A stretch of DNA of 64,000 nt from Opitutia bacterium. Lineage in GTDB: Bacteria > Verrucomicrobiota > Verrucomicrobiia > Opitutales > Opitutaceae. A program made the translations under genes and the position numbers. Positions 16,974 to 26,641 of this stretch are shown piece by piece (the stretch's first letter is position 1; the number at the start of each line of letters is the position of its first letter). Location: positions 1-64,000 of the forward strand of contig CANJIU010000042.1 in NCBI GenBank assembly GCA_947474365.1, read 5' to 3'. The notes beneath the pieces are model-generated. The model saw only the letters and a list, made by a program, of their open reading frames with translations. It was not told where the DNA came from and did no database searches.

Positions 16974-18737
16974 TCAGTCCATCTTGACCCGCGCCCGGTA
17001 GAACGCATCACACCGCGCATAGATTTCCTTCGGCGATGTCAGCGTCAGCGCCTCGGCGGCGAGGACGCGCGCATCCGCCATTGTCATCGCCCGAACCAGG
17101 TACTTGACCGAGGGCAGCCACGTCGGCGACATGCTCAGGCAGTCGACGCCGAGACCGAGCAACAAAGGCGCGTACACCGGATCGCCCGCCATCTCTCCGC
17201 AGACGCTCACCTGGATTTTCTGGCGGTGCGCCTCATCCACCACCATCCGCAGCGTGCGCAGGATCGCCGGATGGGTGGGCTCGTAAAGGTGTGCAATCCG
17301 ATCATTCACCCGGTCAATCGCCAGCATGTACTGGATGAGATCGTTGGTACCGACGCTGAAAAACCCGCATTTCTTCGCGAGCAGATCAGCCGTCAGCGCC
17401 GCGCTCGGGATTTCAATCATCGTTCCGACCGCGAGACCGGAATCAAAGGGAAGATTGCGCGCCTTCAGTTCCTCCCGACATTCGGCCAGGATTTCATTGG
17501 CGCGGTCCAGTTCCTCCACGCCGCTGATCATCGGATACATCATCCGCACATTGCCGTGACTGCTCGCCATCAAGATGGCCCTCAGCTGATCCTTGAAAAT
17601 ATCCCGGTGCTCAAGGCACCAGCGAATCGCCCGAAATCCCATGAACGGGTTGTTCTCTTTGGGAAAAAGATCCGCCTTGCCCGCCATCGGTTTGTCACCA
17701 CCCAGGTCGAGCGTGCGAATCACCACGGGCAGCGGCGCCATCGCCTCCGCGACCGCCTTGTAGGCGAGAAACTGTTCCTGCTCCGACGGGATGCGCTGGG
17801 TGTTGAGAAACAGGAACTCGGTGCGAAACAGCCCGATGCCATCGGCAAAGAACGACTTCGCCTTCGCCACCTCGTCCGCCCGCTCGATATTGGCCATCAG
17901 CGTGACGGCGACATTGTCGAGCGTGACCGCGGGCTGCCGGTTGACCTCGAGCAGGCGGGCCTCGAACGATTTCTTCCGCTCCTGGATTTTCCCGTACCGG
18001 AAGAGCGTGCCCTCCGACGGGTTCAGAATTACCAACCCGTCGTAGCCGTCCACGATCGCCCAGTCGCCATTGGTGACATGTTTCGTAAGGTCGCGCACGC
18101 CGACGACCGAGGGCAGTTTCATCGAACGCGCCACGATCACTGCGTGGCTCGTCTTGCTGCCCGAATCCATCACGAGCGCGAGAGCCGCCGACCGATCGAG
18201 CGTCGCTGATTCCGACGGTGAAATGTCGCTGGCCACAACGATCCGCTGATCCGCCAGCCGGTTCAATGAGTTTTCCGCCTGGCCGAGCAGATTGTGCAGA
18301 ACGCGTTGCGCCACGTCGCGCAGATCGCCCGCCCGCTCGCGCAGGTACTCGTCGTCGATTTCGGAAAACGCCTGGACGTAGCGGGAGGAAACTTTCTGAA
18401 AGCAGGTTTCGATGTTCCTTCCGGTCGACTCGAATTCCCGGATCGTCTCACCGATCAAAGCCTCGTCCTCGAGCACCAGCAGGTGCGCGTCGAAGATCGC
18501 CGCCTCCTCCGGCCCGATGTTCTTCTCCACCTCGTTCTTGATCTTAGAAATTTGCTGCCGCGTGACGATGAGGGCGCGGTCGAAGCGCGCCACCTCGTCA
18601 ATCCGCTTCTCTGGTTCCACCTGGTAGCTCGGCACCTCGACGTCACTCTGCAGATACACGAAAATCTGGCCATAGGCGATTCCCTGCGAGGCAGCGATGC
18701 CTTGCACGGTAATTTCGACTTTCGCCCGGGGGTCCAT
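16974..18737 (-). CDS. ptsI: Phosphoenolpyruvate-protein phosphotransferase (PTS enzyme I)
   Basis: A cytosolic 587-residue enzyme I that takes phosphate from PEP and passes it to HPr. Visible are the N-terminal helical HPr-binding region, the phosphorylated His198 in G-S-K-T-S-H-A-V-I-V-A-R, and the PEP-utilising barrel with G-L-F-R-T-E-F-L-F and R-T-L-D-L-G-G-D-K. The C-terminal V-C-G-E-M-A-G-D holds the catalytic Cys. Length fits the family (about 570-590). No HPr or enzyme II gene lies in this window, so it could serve a regulatory phosphorelay or PTS genes elsewhere. Confidence 0.95.
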   Translation of the reverse strand: MDPRAKVEITVQGIAASQGIAYGQIFVYLQSDVEVPSYQVEPEKRIDEVARFDRALIVTRQQISKIKNEVEKNIGPEEAAIFDAHLLVLEDEALIGETIREFESTGRNIETCFQKVSSRYVQAFSEIDDEYLRERAGDLRDVAQRVLHNLLGQAENSLNRLADQRIVVASDISPSESATLDRSAALALVMDSGSKTSHAVIVARSMKLPSVVGVRDLTKHVTNGDWAIVDGYDGLVILNPSEGTLFRYGKIQERKKSFEARLLEVNRQPAVTLDNVAVTLMANIERADEVAKAKSFFADGIGLFRTEFLFLNTQRIPSEQEQFLAYKAVAEAMAPLPVVIRTLDLGGDKPMAGKADLFPKENNPFMGFRAIRWCLEHRDIFKDQLRAILMASSHGNVRMMYPMISGVEELDRANEILAECREELKARNLPFDSGLAVGTMIEIPSAALTADLLAKKCGFFSVGTNDLIQYMLAIDRVNDRIAHLYEPTHPAILRTLRMVVDEAHRQKIQVSVCGEMAGDPVYAPLLLGLGVDCLSMSPTWLPSVKYLVRAMTMADARVLAAEALTLTSPKEIYARCDAFYRARVKMD

Positions 18738-18824
18738 TTTTTGATTTCAAGTGCCGTTTGCGAAGGGGTAACGCGCCCGGCGCCTGACGATAACGCGCCC
18801 ACAGCGAAGCGGGTCAATTCGGAT

Positions 18825-19718
18825 TTACGTCAGTCTCGCCTCGGTCACGAACGCCGACTTGCCCCAAGCCCCCTGAATCAGGGTGATAATCGGGGCCGCC
18901 GGCAGGCCTTCGGGCAGGAGGGCAAAACACGCGCTACCACTGCCACTCATCCTCGGCGCGAGCCCGAATTCACGGCCGAGTTGCTCAAGCAGCACGGGGA
19001 GCGCGACGAACTTGGCGAAGGCGGGCGGCTCCATGTTGTTGAACAAAAGCTCCTCGGCGGGAGCGTCCGGGTTCTCCATCCACGCGGCCAATCGCGCCTC
19101 CGCCTTAACGGCCGGCAGGTAGCTGCGCGGCGCACCCGCGGCGAGCTGCGCATAGGCCCATGGCGTCGCGATCCCAAACGCCGGCTTGAACACCAAGACC
19201 CGCCGACCGGTCAGCCGGCTCGCCGCACCCGCGGGGAGCGCCGACACCCTCTCTCCCCTGCCGCGCATCACCACCGGACCTTCATGCAAAAAGAGCGGAC
19301 AGTCGGATCCGAGGCTCGCCGCCACTCCGGTCAAGGTCGCCGGCGCCAGCGCCTGCCCGGCCCCCACCCCTTCATTGAGCGCCCGCAACACTGCCACCGC
19401 ATCACTGCTCCCGCCCCCCAGCCCCGCCCCCATCGGAATCTTTTTTTCGAGCACAAAGGTCGCCCCGCCGCGCCAGTCCGCCGCTGCGGCAAACGCGTTC
19501 GCCGCCTTTAACACCAGATTTGACTCATCGCACGGCACCGTCGGATCGTCACACGTCATCCCAAAGCGCCCCGGCTCACCCTCCTCGATGCGCAACGTAT
19601 CACCGAAGGTCAGCCGGGCCACAACCGACACGAGATCGTGAAAGCCGTCCTCCCGCCGCCCCGTGATGGCAAGGAAGAGATTGAGCTTGGCCGGGGCGAA
19701 AATCGAAACCGCACGCAC
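18825..19718 (-). CDS. ispE: 4-diphosphocytidyl-2-C-methyl-D-erythritol kinase
   Basis: The GHMP kinase of the MEP isoprenoid pathway phosphorylates CDP-methylerythritol. The sequence has the substrate-binding F-A-P-A-K-L-N-L-F-L, the glycine-rich ATP loop P-M-G-A-G-L-G-G-G-S-S-D-A, and the C-terminal M-S-G-S-G-S-A-C-F-A motif. I place the start at the GTG at 19718, ten codons before the first motif (about 297 residues); a GTG at 19766 would overlap the divergent region further. It is divergent from pyrF, with ispD and ispF just beyond, so the three MEP genes sit within 3 kb on both strands. Confidence 0.95.
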   Translation of the reverse strand: MRAVSIFAPAKLNLFLAITGRREDGFHDLVSVVARLTFGDTLRIEEGEPGRFGMTCDDPTVPCDESNLVLKAANAFAAAADWRGGATFVLEKKIPMGAGLGGGSSDAVAVLRALNEGVGAGQALAPATLTGVAASLGSDCPLFLHEGPVVMRGRGERVSALPAGAASRLTGRRVLVFKPAFGIATPWAYAQLAAGAPRSYLPAVKAEARLAAWMENPDAPAEELLFNNMEPPAFAKFVALPVLLEQLGREFGLAPRMSGSGSACFALLPEGLPAAPIITLIQGAWGKSAFVTEARLT

Positions 19719-19831
19719 GCCCGTTTCTTTGCGTGGACGCCAGCACCGAGGCAATCCATCAAACACCCTTGTCCCGCGTCCTTTTTGGTTTTCATTGGCC
19801 CCGATTCGGATTCATTACGGTTCCCCACTTC

Positions 19832-20527
19832 ATGGCTTGTGACTTGATTCTTGTCCTGGATGCTCAGTCGCCGCGAGAAATCGCACCCACCCTCCGTTCG
19901 CTGCAGGGTACCGTTCGATGGGTAAAGGTCGGTCTCGAAATGTTCACGGCCTGCGGTCCCGACGCTGTCCGAGAGATCGCCGGGCTCGGATTCAACGTTT
20001 TCCTTGATCTCAAGCTGCACGACATCCCCAACACCGTCGCCAAGGCGGTCGAGTCTGCCGCCAAACTCCCCATTGGCATGCTCACGCTGCACACCTGCGG
20101 CGGTCGCGAGATGATGCAATGGGCGGTCAAGGCCCAGCAGCAACACGCGCCCCAACTGCTGCTCTTGGGCGTGACCGTGCTCACCTCGATGAGTGCGGCG
20201 GGTCTGGCGGAAACGGGGGTCGCCGACTCCCCCGAACGCCAGGTGGTGCGTCTCGGCCGGCTGGCCGCGGAATCGGGTCTGCGCGGCCTCGTCTGCTCTC
20301 CGCTTGAAATCGGACCGCTCCGCGCCGTGCTGCCGCCCGAAGTCGCACTGGTCACCCCGGGAATCCGTCCGCGCGACGCCAAGGCCGATGATCAGACGCG
20401 GATCATGACCCCGTCCGAAGCCGCCCGGGCCGGTGCCAATTTCATCGTCGTCGGGCGTCCCATTTTCAAGGCCCCCGATCCCGCCGCCGCCGCCCGTTCC
20501 ATCCTCACCGAGCTTTCGCTCGGCTGA
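19832..20527 (+). CDS. pyrF: Orotidine 5'-phosphate decarboxylase
   Basis: The final step of UMP synthesis. The 231-residue TIM barrel shows the catalytic D-L-K-L-H-D-I-P-N-T-V with Asp59, Lys61 and Asp64. It also has V-T-P-G-I-R-P and the phosphate-binding F-I-V-V-G-R-P-I-F. The ATG at 19832 begins directly at the first barrel strand (A-C-D-L-I-L-V-L-D); an earlier start at 19733 would overlap ispE. It probably leads an operon with ispD (46-base gap) and ispF. Confidence 0.96.
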   Translation: MACDLILVLDAQSPREIAPTLRSLQGTVRWVKVGLEMFTACGPDAVREIAGLGFNVFLDLKLHDIPNTVAKAVESAAKLPIGMLTLHTCGGREMMQWAVKAQQQHAPQLLLLGVTVLTSMSAAGLAETGVADSPERQVVRLGRLAAESGLRGLVCSPLEIGPLRAVLPPEVALVTPGIRPRDAKADDQTRIMTPSEAARAGANFIVVGRPIFKAPDPAAAARSILTELSLG

Positions 20528-20573
20528 ATTTCCCGGAGCCCCGCTCTCAACCCACAGTATCCAGCATACCCTC

Positions 20574-21245
20574 ATGAGCCGCACCGCCGCCATTCTCCTC
20601 GCCGCCGGCAGCGGCTCCCGCATGCAGGGCACGGTGCTCGACAAGGTCCTCGCACCGCTCGCCGGCCGGCCGGTCTTTGCCCATTCCGCCGCCGCCTTCA
20701 TGCAAAGTGCGATCGCCGACCTGTACGTGGTCGTGTATCGCGACCAGCGGCAGATGATGGAGCTATCAGCCTATGCGCCGACGCCTTCCGTCCTCGTGCA
20801 GGGCGGACGCGAGCGCCAGGACTCGGTGATGAACGCCCTCGCGGCGCTGCCCGCGGACATTGAGCACGTGTTCATCCACGACTGCGCCCGTCCGCTCATT
20901 CGCGCGGACCAACTCGTCGCCCTCCACAAGATCGTCCGGCGCGAGCAGGCGGTCGTCCTCGCCCATCGGGTGGTCGATACGATCAAGGAACATCGGGACG
21001 ACGCGCGGCTGCGCACCTTGAACCGCCCACGGCTCTGGGCGATGGAAACGCCGCAGGTATTTTCGCGTGACCTGATCGTCCGCGCCTATGCCCGAGTACG
21101 CTCGCGCGGGCTGCACGTCACCGATGACGCCCAGGCGGTCGAGCATCTGCGCCACCCCATCGCGCTGCTGGAAAATTCATCCCCGAATCCGAAGCTCACG
21201 ACGCCGGCCGATCTCGCGTATCTCGAATTTCTGATCAAGAGATAG
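20574..21245 (+). CDS. ispD: 2-C-methyl-D-erythritol 4-phosphate cytidylyltransferase
   Basis: IspD transfers CMP from CTP to methylerythritol phosphate. The 223-residue product has the nucleotide-binding L-A-A-G-S-G-S-R-M with a following Lys (K24), G-G-R-E-R-Q-D-S-V, the I-H-D-C-A-R-P-L substrate loop, and the late W-A-M-E-T-P-Q-V-F and V-T-D-D-A motifs, all diagnostic. The start is the ATG at 20574. IspF follows after 30 bases, the common ispDF order. Confidence 0.96.
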   Translation: MSRTAAILLAAGSGSRMQGTVLDKVLAPLAGRPVFAHSAAAFMQSAIADLYVVVYRDQRQMMELSAYAPTPSVLVQGGRERQDSVMNALAALPADIEHVFIHDCARPLIRADQLVALHKIVRREQAVVLAHRVVDTIKEHRDDARLRTLNRPRLWAMETPQVFSRDLIVRAYARVRSRGLHVTDDAQAVEHLRHPIALLENSSPNPKLTTPADLAYLEFLIKR

Positions 21246-21275
21246 ACCGGGCGCGGTACCGCCCCGTTTCTTCCC

Positions 21276-21755
21276 ATGAACTTCCGCATCGGCCACGGCT
21301 ACGACATCCATCGCATCGTTGCGGGCCGCCCGCTGGTGCTCGGCGGCGTCAAGTTTGACACCGACTTCGGCCTCGAGGGCCATAGCGACGCCGACTGCCT
21401 CACCCATGCAATTTGCGACGCGCTGCTTGGGGCAGCCGGCCTGCCCGACATCGGTCACTTCTTTCCCAATACCGACCCGGCCTACAAGAACATCGACTCG
21501 CAAATCCTGCTCGCCCGCGTCTGCGCCGAACTTTCCAAGCGCGGCTTCGCCATCGGCAACATCGATGTCTCGGTCATCGCGGAAAAACCGAAACTCCACC
21601 CACACCTCGCCGCGATGAAGGCGGCGATCGCCAAGTCGACCCATCTTCCGCTTTCCAACATCGGCATCAAAGCCACCACAAACGAGGGCGTCGACGAAAT
21701 CGGTCGCGGCCTCGCGATCGCCGCCCACGCGGTCGCCCTCATCGCCAAAGTCTAG
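21276..21755 (+). CDS. ispF: 2-C-methyl-D-erythritol 2,4-cyclodiphosphate synthase
   Basis: A 159-residue trimeric zinc enzyme that cyclises the IspE product. The metal ligands are plain: Asp10 and His12 in G-H-G-Y-D-I-H, and His44 in D-A-D-C-L-T-H. G-L-P-D-I-G-H-F-F-P and the A-T-T-N-E-G-V-D loop complete the family pattern. The stop lies 3 bases before the start of the first oligopeptide-binding protein, so the transporter genes may read through from this operon. Confidence 0.97.
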   Translation: MNFRIGHGYDIHRIVAGRPLVLGGVKFDTDFGLEGHSDADCLTHAICDALLGAAGLPDIGHFFPNTDPAYKNIDSQILLARVCAELSKRGFAIGNIDVSVIAEKPKLHPHLAAMKAAIAKSTHLPLSNIGIKATTNEGVDEIGRGLAIAAHAVALIAKV

Positions 21756-21758
21756 GTC

Positions 21759-23375
21759 ATGCGGCGACATTTGGTCCGCCTCCTTTTCGCCCTCGTCTGC
21801 CTGCTGACGGCTCCTGGCTGCCTGAAGCGCGAGACCGCTGTGCAGCGCGGCGACCGCGAACAGGTCCTGCATCGCGGCATGGGCTCCGATCCCACCGACC
21901 TCGATCCTCACACCGCGACCAACATCGCCGAAATGGACGTGGTCTCAGCCCTGTTCGAAGGGCTCGTCAGCGAGGACCAAACCGATCTGCATCCCGTGCC
22001 CGGGGTCGCGTCGCGTTGGGACGTTTCCAGTGACCTGCAGACTTACACGTTTCACCTCCGGCCCGAGGCAAAATGGTCGGACGGCTCGCCGGTCACCGCC
22101 GCGGATTTCATTGCCTCGTGGCGGCGCGTCCTCACGCCCTCGCTCGCCGCAGAAAATGCGGGACTGCTCTATGTCATCCAAGGCGCCGAAGCGTTTCATA
22201 AGGGCGTGGCCAAGGATTTCAGCCAGGTTGGCGTGACGACACCAAACGCACAGACGCTGCGCGTCGTCCTCGAGCACCCGACGCCCTATTTCCTTTCACT
22301 CATCACCCACCCCGTTTGGCTGCCGGTTTCACTGCGGGCGGTCAGCGCACACGGCGGTGCATACACCCGCGGCACGGGTTGGACACGCCCCGGCCGGCAC
22401 GTCGGCAACGGGCCGTTCAAGCTCAAGGAGTGGCGCCCCAACGACAAAATCATCCTCGAGAAATCGCCGACCTACTGGGACGCCGCGCATGTGCGACTCA
22501 ACGCGATTCATTTTTACCCCATCGAAAGCGCCGAAACGGAAGAGCGCACGTTTCGGACCGGCGGGTTGCATCTCACCTATGGCTTGCCGTTCGGGAAGGT
22601 TGAATCGTATCGCAGCAACTCGCCCCAATTCCTGCGTACCGACCCGTATCTCAACACCTACTTTCTCCGTCTCAACGTCCGCCATCCACCGTTGAACAAC
22701 GAGAAGATCCGCCGCGCCCTCGCGCTCGCGGTGGACCGGAAGGGCATCGTTGAAAAACTGCTACGCGGCGGCCAGCAAACCGCGATCGCCATCACGCCGC
22801 CCGGACTGCCGGATTACACCCCACCCGCGGGTTCGTCGGCTGATCTGACGGCCGCACGCGCGCTGCTCACCGAGGCGGGATATCCCGGCGGAAAGGGCCT
22901 GCCTTCGCTTGAGTTGCTGCACAACACATCGGCCAACAACCGGCTGATCGCTGAGGCGGTGCAGGAGATGTGGCGACGCGATCTGGGGATCGAGGTGAAG
23001 CTGCTCAATCAGGAATACAAGGTGGTCCTCGCCGAACGCCGCGCCGGTCGCTACCAAATCCTCCTCGGCGACTGGGTCGGCGACTACCTCGATCCGACGA
23101 CGTTTCTCGATCTCTGGCGGAGCGACAGCGGCAACAATCACACCGGCTGGGGCAATCCGGAATACGACGCGCTGCTCTTCGCCGCCGCCCGCACCGCCGA
23201 TCCCGCCGCGCGCGCCGCCCAACTACAGAAGGCCGAGGGCCTGGTGCTCGCCGCCGCGCCGGTGATTCCGATTTACTACAACACCCACGTCTTCCTCGCG
23301 CAGCCGTCCGTCAAGGGCTGGAAACCAACCCTCCTCGATCATCATCCCTACAAGCATGTCTGGCTGGAAAAGTAG
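21759..23375 (+). CDS. Oligopeptide-binding lipoprotein 1 (OppA-like, SBP family 5)
   Basis: A 538-residue extracytoplasmic solute-binding protein for an Opp/Dpp ABC importer. A hydrophobic leader ends in A-P-G-C, a lipobox. The mature protein shows the family-5 pattern: D-P-T-D-L-D-P-H-T, L-F-E-G-L, Y-T-F-H-L-R-P-E-A-K-W-S-D-G, V-G-N-G-P-F-K-L-K-E-W, R-R-A-L-A-L-A-V-D-R, and Y-L-D-P-T-T-F near the C-terminus. It is the first of four paralogues within 8 kb and overlaps the next by 20 bases. Ligand preference is not readable from sequence. Confidence 0.94.
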   Translation: MRRHLVRLLFALVCLLTAPGCLKRETAVQRGDREQVLHRGMGSDPTDLDPHTATNIAEMDVVSALFEGLVSEDQTDLHPVPGVASRWDVSSDLQTYTFHLRPEAKWSDGSPVTAADFIASWRRVLTPSLAAENAGLLYVIQGAEAFHKGVAKDFSQVGVTTPNAQTLRVVLEHPTPYFLSLITHPVWLPVSLRAVSAHGGAYTRGTGWTRPGRHVGNGPFKLKEWRPNDKIILEKSPTYWDAAHVRLNAIHFYPIESAETEERTFRTGGLHLTYGLPFGKVESYRSNSPQFLRTDPYLNTYFLRLNVRHPPLNNEKIRRALALAVDRKGIVEKLLRGGQQTAIAITPPGLPDYTPPAGSSADLTAARALLTEAGYPGGKGLPSLELLHNTSANNRLIAEAVQEMWRRDLGIEVKLLNQEYKVVLAERRAGRYQILLGDWVGDYLDPTTFLDLWRSDSGNNHTGWGNPEYDALLFAAARTADPAARAAQLQKAEGLVLAAAPVIPIYYNTHVFLAQPSVKGWKPTLLDHHPYKHVWLEK

Positions 23376-24969
23376 GATCCGAATCTCCTGTGCACTGGGG
23401 AGCCTCTTCGCCGCCGCGGTTTCCGGCTGCGCCAAACGCGACCAACCGGTGGCTGGTCCGTCCGCCCCCCTGCGCGTCAGCAACCGCAACGAACCCGCCG
23501 ATCTCGACCCGGCGAAAACGACCCTGCCCGACGAGTTTGCCGTCCTTCGAGCCGTGCTCGAAGGCCTGCTCCTCCCCAGCCCCAATGGCGGCGAACCTCG
23601 CCCCGGCGCCGCCTCGCGCTTCGAACGTTCGGCGGACGGACTCACCTACACCTTTCACCTCCGGCCGGAATCAAACTGGTCCGACGGCCTTCCCGTCACC
23701 GCCGCCCATTTTGTCGCGTCTTTCCAACGTTCCCTCACCCCCGCGACGGCCGCGCCCAAAGCTGCCGTCTTCTTTCCGGTAAAAAACGCCCGGGCCTTCG
23801 CGACCGGCGCACTCAAGGATTTTGCCCACGTCGGTTTCCGCGCCGCCGACACCCACACGCTCGTCGTCACGCTCGAGCAACCCACGCCGCGGTTTCCCCA
23901 CTACGTCGCCAGCGGACCGTGGCTGCCGGTCCGCACCGATGTGGTCGCGCGTCACGGCCGCACCTGGACGCGCCCCGAAAATTTCGTCGGCAACGGGCCG
24001 TTTACGCTCACCGAGTGGCGTGCCGACCAGCGCATCGTGGTGAAAAAAAATCCCCGCTGGCACGGAGCCGCCGGCGTCCGGCTCGGTGAAATTCACTTCG
24101 TGCGATTCGACAGCGGCGACAGCGAAGAGCGCGCCTATCGCGCGGGACAACTCGATGCCACCATGTCGGTGCCCTCCAGCAAGGTCGAAGTCTACGCCCG
24201 CGAGCGCCCGGCCGAACTGCATCGAGCCCCGATGATCGAGACACGTTATCTGTCGTTCAACACCCGCCGTCCGCCCCTCGACAACGAGAAGGTCCGCCGG
24301 GCCCTGGCGCTGTCCATCGACCGCCAAAAAATCGTCGAACGCGTGCTGAAGGGCGGCCAACCGCCGGCCGAACGCTTCATCCCTGACGCACTACGCGCCG
24401 GCGGCGCGCCCGGTCAGGAAAGCAAGCCCCACCGTTACGAGCCGGACGCCGCCCGCCGGCTTTTCGCGGAGGCCGGAGTCGATCCAAAGAAATTTCCCCG
24501 TTTCGAAGTGACCGGCTGGTCCTCTTCGCAGGTGCCTGTGCTCGAAGCCGTCCAAGCGATGTGGAGACAGGAACTCGGGATCGACATCGCCATCGCGATC
24601 CGCGAGGCCAAGGTCCACCTCAGCTCACTCGCGGCCGGGGACTACGACATCGCCTTCATCACCGCGATTCCCGACGTCGCCGATGCCGAAGATCTGCTGG
24701 GCGACTATGTCACCAGTGCACCCGAAAACTATCCGCATTGGAGCAATCCGGCGTTCGACCAACTCCTGGCCGAGGCCCGTCCCATCGCGGATCCGACCGC
24801 CCGGGCGGCGACGTTGGCCAGCGCCGAGCGTGTACTGCTGGATGCCGCGCCGCTCACGCCGATTTACTTCAATCCAAAAATCTGGCTGATGTCGCCGCGC
24901 GTCCGGGGCTGGGAGGAAGACGGGCTTTGGTCGCGCTGCTACCACACCGTTTACCTCGATGAGAAATAG
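23356..24969 (+). CDS. Oligopeptide-binding lipoprotein 2 (OppA-like, divergent)
   Basis: A 537-residue paralogue of its neighbours, with lipobox V-S-G-C, E-P-A-D-L-D-P-A-K, Y-T-F-H-L-R-P-E-S-N-W-S-D-G, V-G-N-G-P-F-T-L-T-E-W and R-R-A-L-A-L-S-I-D-R. It is the most divergent of the four. The region that reads Y-[LIP]-D in the others (for example Y-L-D-P-T-T-F-L-D-L-W) is V-A-D-A-E-D-L-L-G-D here, and the G-N-N-H-T segment is replaced by P-E-N-Y-P. It may therefore bind a different peptide. It overlaps the genes on both sides (20 bases upstream, 11 downstream), implying co-translation. Confidence 0.93.
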   Translation: MSGWKSRIRISCALGSLFAAAVSGCAKRDQPVAGPSAPLRVSNRNEPADLDPAKTTLPDEFAVLRAVLEGLLLPSPNGGEPRPGAASRFERSADGLTYTFHLRPESNWSDGLPVTAAHFVASFQRSLTPATAAPKAAVFFPVKNARAFATGALKDFAHVGFRAADTHTLVVTLEQPTPRFPHYVASGPWLPVRTDVVARHGRTWTRPENFVGNGPFTLTEWRADQRIVVKKNPRWHGAAGVRLGEIHFVRFDSGDSEERAYRAGQLDATMSVPSSKVEVYARERPAELHRAPMIETRYLSFNTRRPPLDNEKVRRALALSIDRQKIVERVLKGGQPPAERFIPDALRAGGAPGQESKPHRYEPDAARRLFAEAGVDPKKFPRFEVTGWSSSQVPVLEAVQAMWRQELGIDIAIAIREAKVHLSSLAAGDYDIAFITAIPDVADAEDLLGDYVTSAPENYPHWSNPAFDQLLAEARPIADPTARAATLASAERVLLDAAPLTPIYFNPKIWLMSPRVRGWEEDGLWSRCYHTVYLDEK

Positions 24970-26584
24970 CAGCCAACGCATCATCCCGCTCCTGGCTCTG
25001 CTCGCCCTGCTCGGATCCGGTTGCGGTCGGCGGACCACACCGGTGAGCGAAGGCAACCGCAGCCAGACGTTGCACGTCGGCACCGGCGGTGAGCCGAGCG
25101 AACTCGACCCGCATCTGATCAACGCGCCGCCGGACTACCGCGTGATTCACGCCTTCTTCGAGGGACTGACCCGGCTCGATCCCGTCAAAATCGATGTTCG
25201 TCCGGCAGTCGCCGAGCGATGGGAAACCTCCGCGGATGGTCTCACGTTCACGTTTCATCTCCGGGCCAACGCCCGCTGGTCAAACGGCGATCCCGTCACC
25301 GCGGATGACTTTCTCTTCTCGTTCCGCCGCGCACTCTCCCCTGCCCTCGGTTCGCAGTACACGATGCTCTTCAACGCGGTGGCCGGCGCCGAGGCGTTTG
25401 CCGCCGGCAAGCTCACCGACTTTTCCCAGGTTGGTTTTTCCGCGCCTGATCCACGGACGCTTGTCATTCGTCTCGCGCGACCGACACCCTACTTTCTCGC
25501 GTTGATCACTGGCAACCCGGTTTGGTTTCCCGTTCACCGCGCCACCATTGAACGGTACGGCAAGATCGACCAGCGCGGCACCGGCTGGACGCGACCAGAT
25601 CGCTTCGTCGGCAACGGCGCATTTGTGCTCAAGGAATGGCGGCCGAACCAGCGGATCACCGCCGAAAAGTCGCCCACGTATTGGGACGCGGCCAGTGTCC
25701 GACTAAAAGCCGTGCACTTCCATTCAATCGACAACGGCGAAGTCGAGGAACGTGCGTTTCGCGCCGGCCAGTTGCACGTCACCCGCAGCGTTCCAGAATC
25801 GCGCGTCGGCGCCTATCGGGCAGAAAAATCGCCTCTCCTCGCCATCACGCCCGAGCTAACAGTTCGTTTCATCAACGCCAACACCAAGCGGCCCCCGCTC
25901 GGCGATGCGCGGGTTCGGCGGGCATTGTCGCTCGCCCTGGATCGGACCCGTTACAGCGAACGCGTCCTGAACGGCACCGAGGGCCCGGCCTTCAATCTCG
26001 TTCCTTCCGGCATGCCCGGATACGAAACGTCGTCGTCCGTCGTCACCGAAGACGCCGGCCGAGCGCGTGCCCTGCTGGCCGAGGCCGGGTTCCCGAGCGG
26101 CAAGGGGTTTCCGAAACTGACCCTCGCCCAGCCGTCCGGGAACGGCGGCGAACTGGCGGAGGCGCTGCAGGAATCGTGGCGCACGGTCCTGGGCATCGAA
26201 ATCGCGCTGCAGACCAGCGAGTCGCGCCAGCATTGGAGCAACCTCCAGCTCCGGCAGTACGACCTGTCGATCGGCGGCTGGGTCGCCGACTACCCGGACG
26301 CCTCCACGTTTCTCGATCTGTTCGCCAGCGGCGGCGGCTGGAACTTCACCCACTGGGCCGACCCGTCCTACGATGCCTTGCTCACCACCGCGGCGGCCGA
26401 ACTCGATCCCGCGCATCGCCGCCACCTGCTGCAACAGGCCGAAGCCCGCCTCCTCGACGGAATGCCGATCATCCCGCTGACATTTTCCCGCACGCGTACC
26501 CTGCTGCAACCGTCCGTCCGCGAATGGCCGCTCAACGTCCTCGACCGGCCCGATTACAAATCGACCTGGCTGGCACCCGAGTAG
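24959..26584 (+). CDS. Oligopeptide-binding lipoprotein 3 (OppA-like)
   Basis: A 541-residue family-5 solute-binding lipoprotein. The leader ends in G-S-G-C, followed by G-E-P-S-E-L-D-P-H, F-F-E-G-L, F-T-F-H-L-R-A-N-A-R-W-S-N-G-D-P-V-T-A-D-D-F, and V-G-N-G-A-F-V-L-K-E-W. The C-terminal half has Y-P-D-A-S-T-F-L-D-L-F. The ATG at 24959 lies inside the end of gene 2 (11-base overlap). It is followed by a 57-base gap and the M28 peptidase. Confidence 0.93.
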   Translation: MRNSSQRIIPLLALLALLGSGCGRRTTPVSEGNRSQTLHVGTGGEPSELDPHLINAPPDYRVIHAFFEGLTRLDPVKIDVRPAVAERWETSADGLTFTFHLRANARWSNGDPVTADDFLFSFRRALSPALGSQYTMLFNAVAGAEAFAAGKLTDFSQVGFSAPDPRTLVIRLARPTPYFLALITGNPVWFPVHRATIERYGKIDQRGTGWTRPDRFVGNGAFVLKEWRPNQRITAEKSPTYWDAASVRLKAVHFHSIDNGEVEERAFRAGQLHVTRSVPESRVGAYRAEKSPLLAITPELTVRFINANTKRPPLGDARVRRALSLALDRTRYSERVLNGTEGPAFNLVPSGMPGYETSSSVVTEDAGRARALLAEAGFPSGKGFPKLTLAQPSGNGGELAEALQESWRTVLGIEIALQTSESRQHWSNLQLRQYDLSIGGWVADYPDASTFLDLFASGGGWNFTHWADPSYDALLTTAAAELDPAHRRHLLQQAEARLLDGMPIIPLTFSRTRTLLQPSVREWPLNVLDRPDYKSTWLAPE

Positions 26585-26641
26585 GCGAACGCGTCGCACC
26601 GCAGCGTTGCCATCGGCCGGATCGGCCCAACTCTTTGTACC

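Noticed and set aside
21759..26584. Three adjacent binding-protein genes as an assembly duplication
   Set aside because: The proteins share only motif-level similarity and differ in signal peptides and C-termini, so they are old paralogues.
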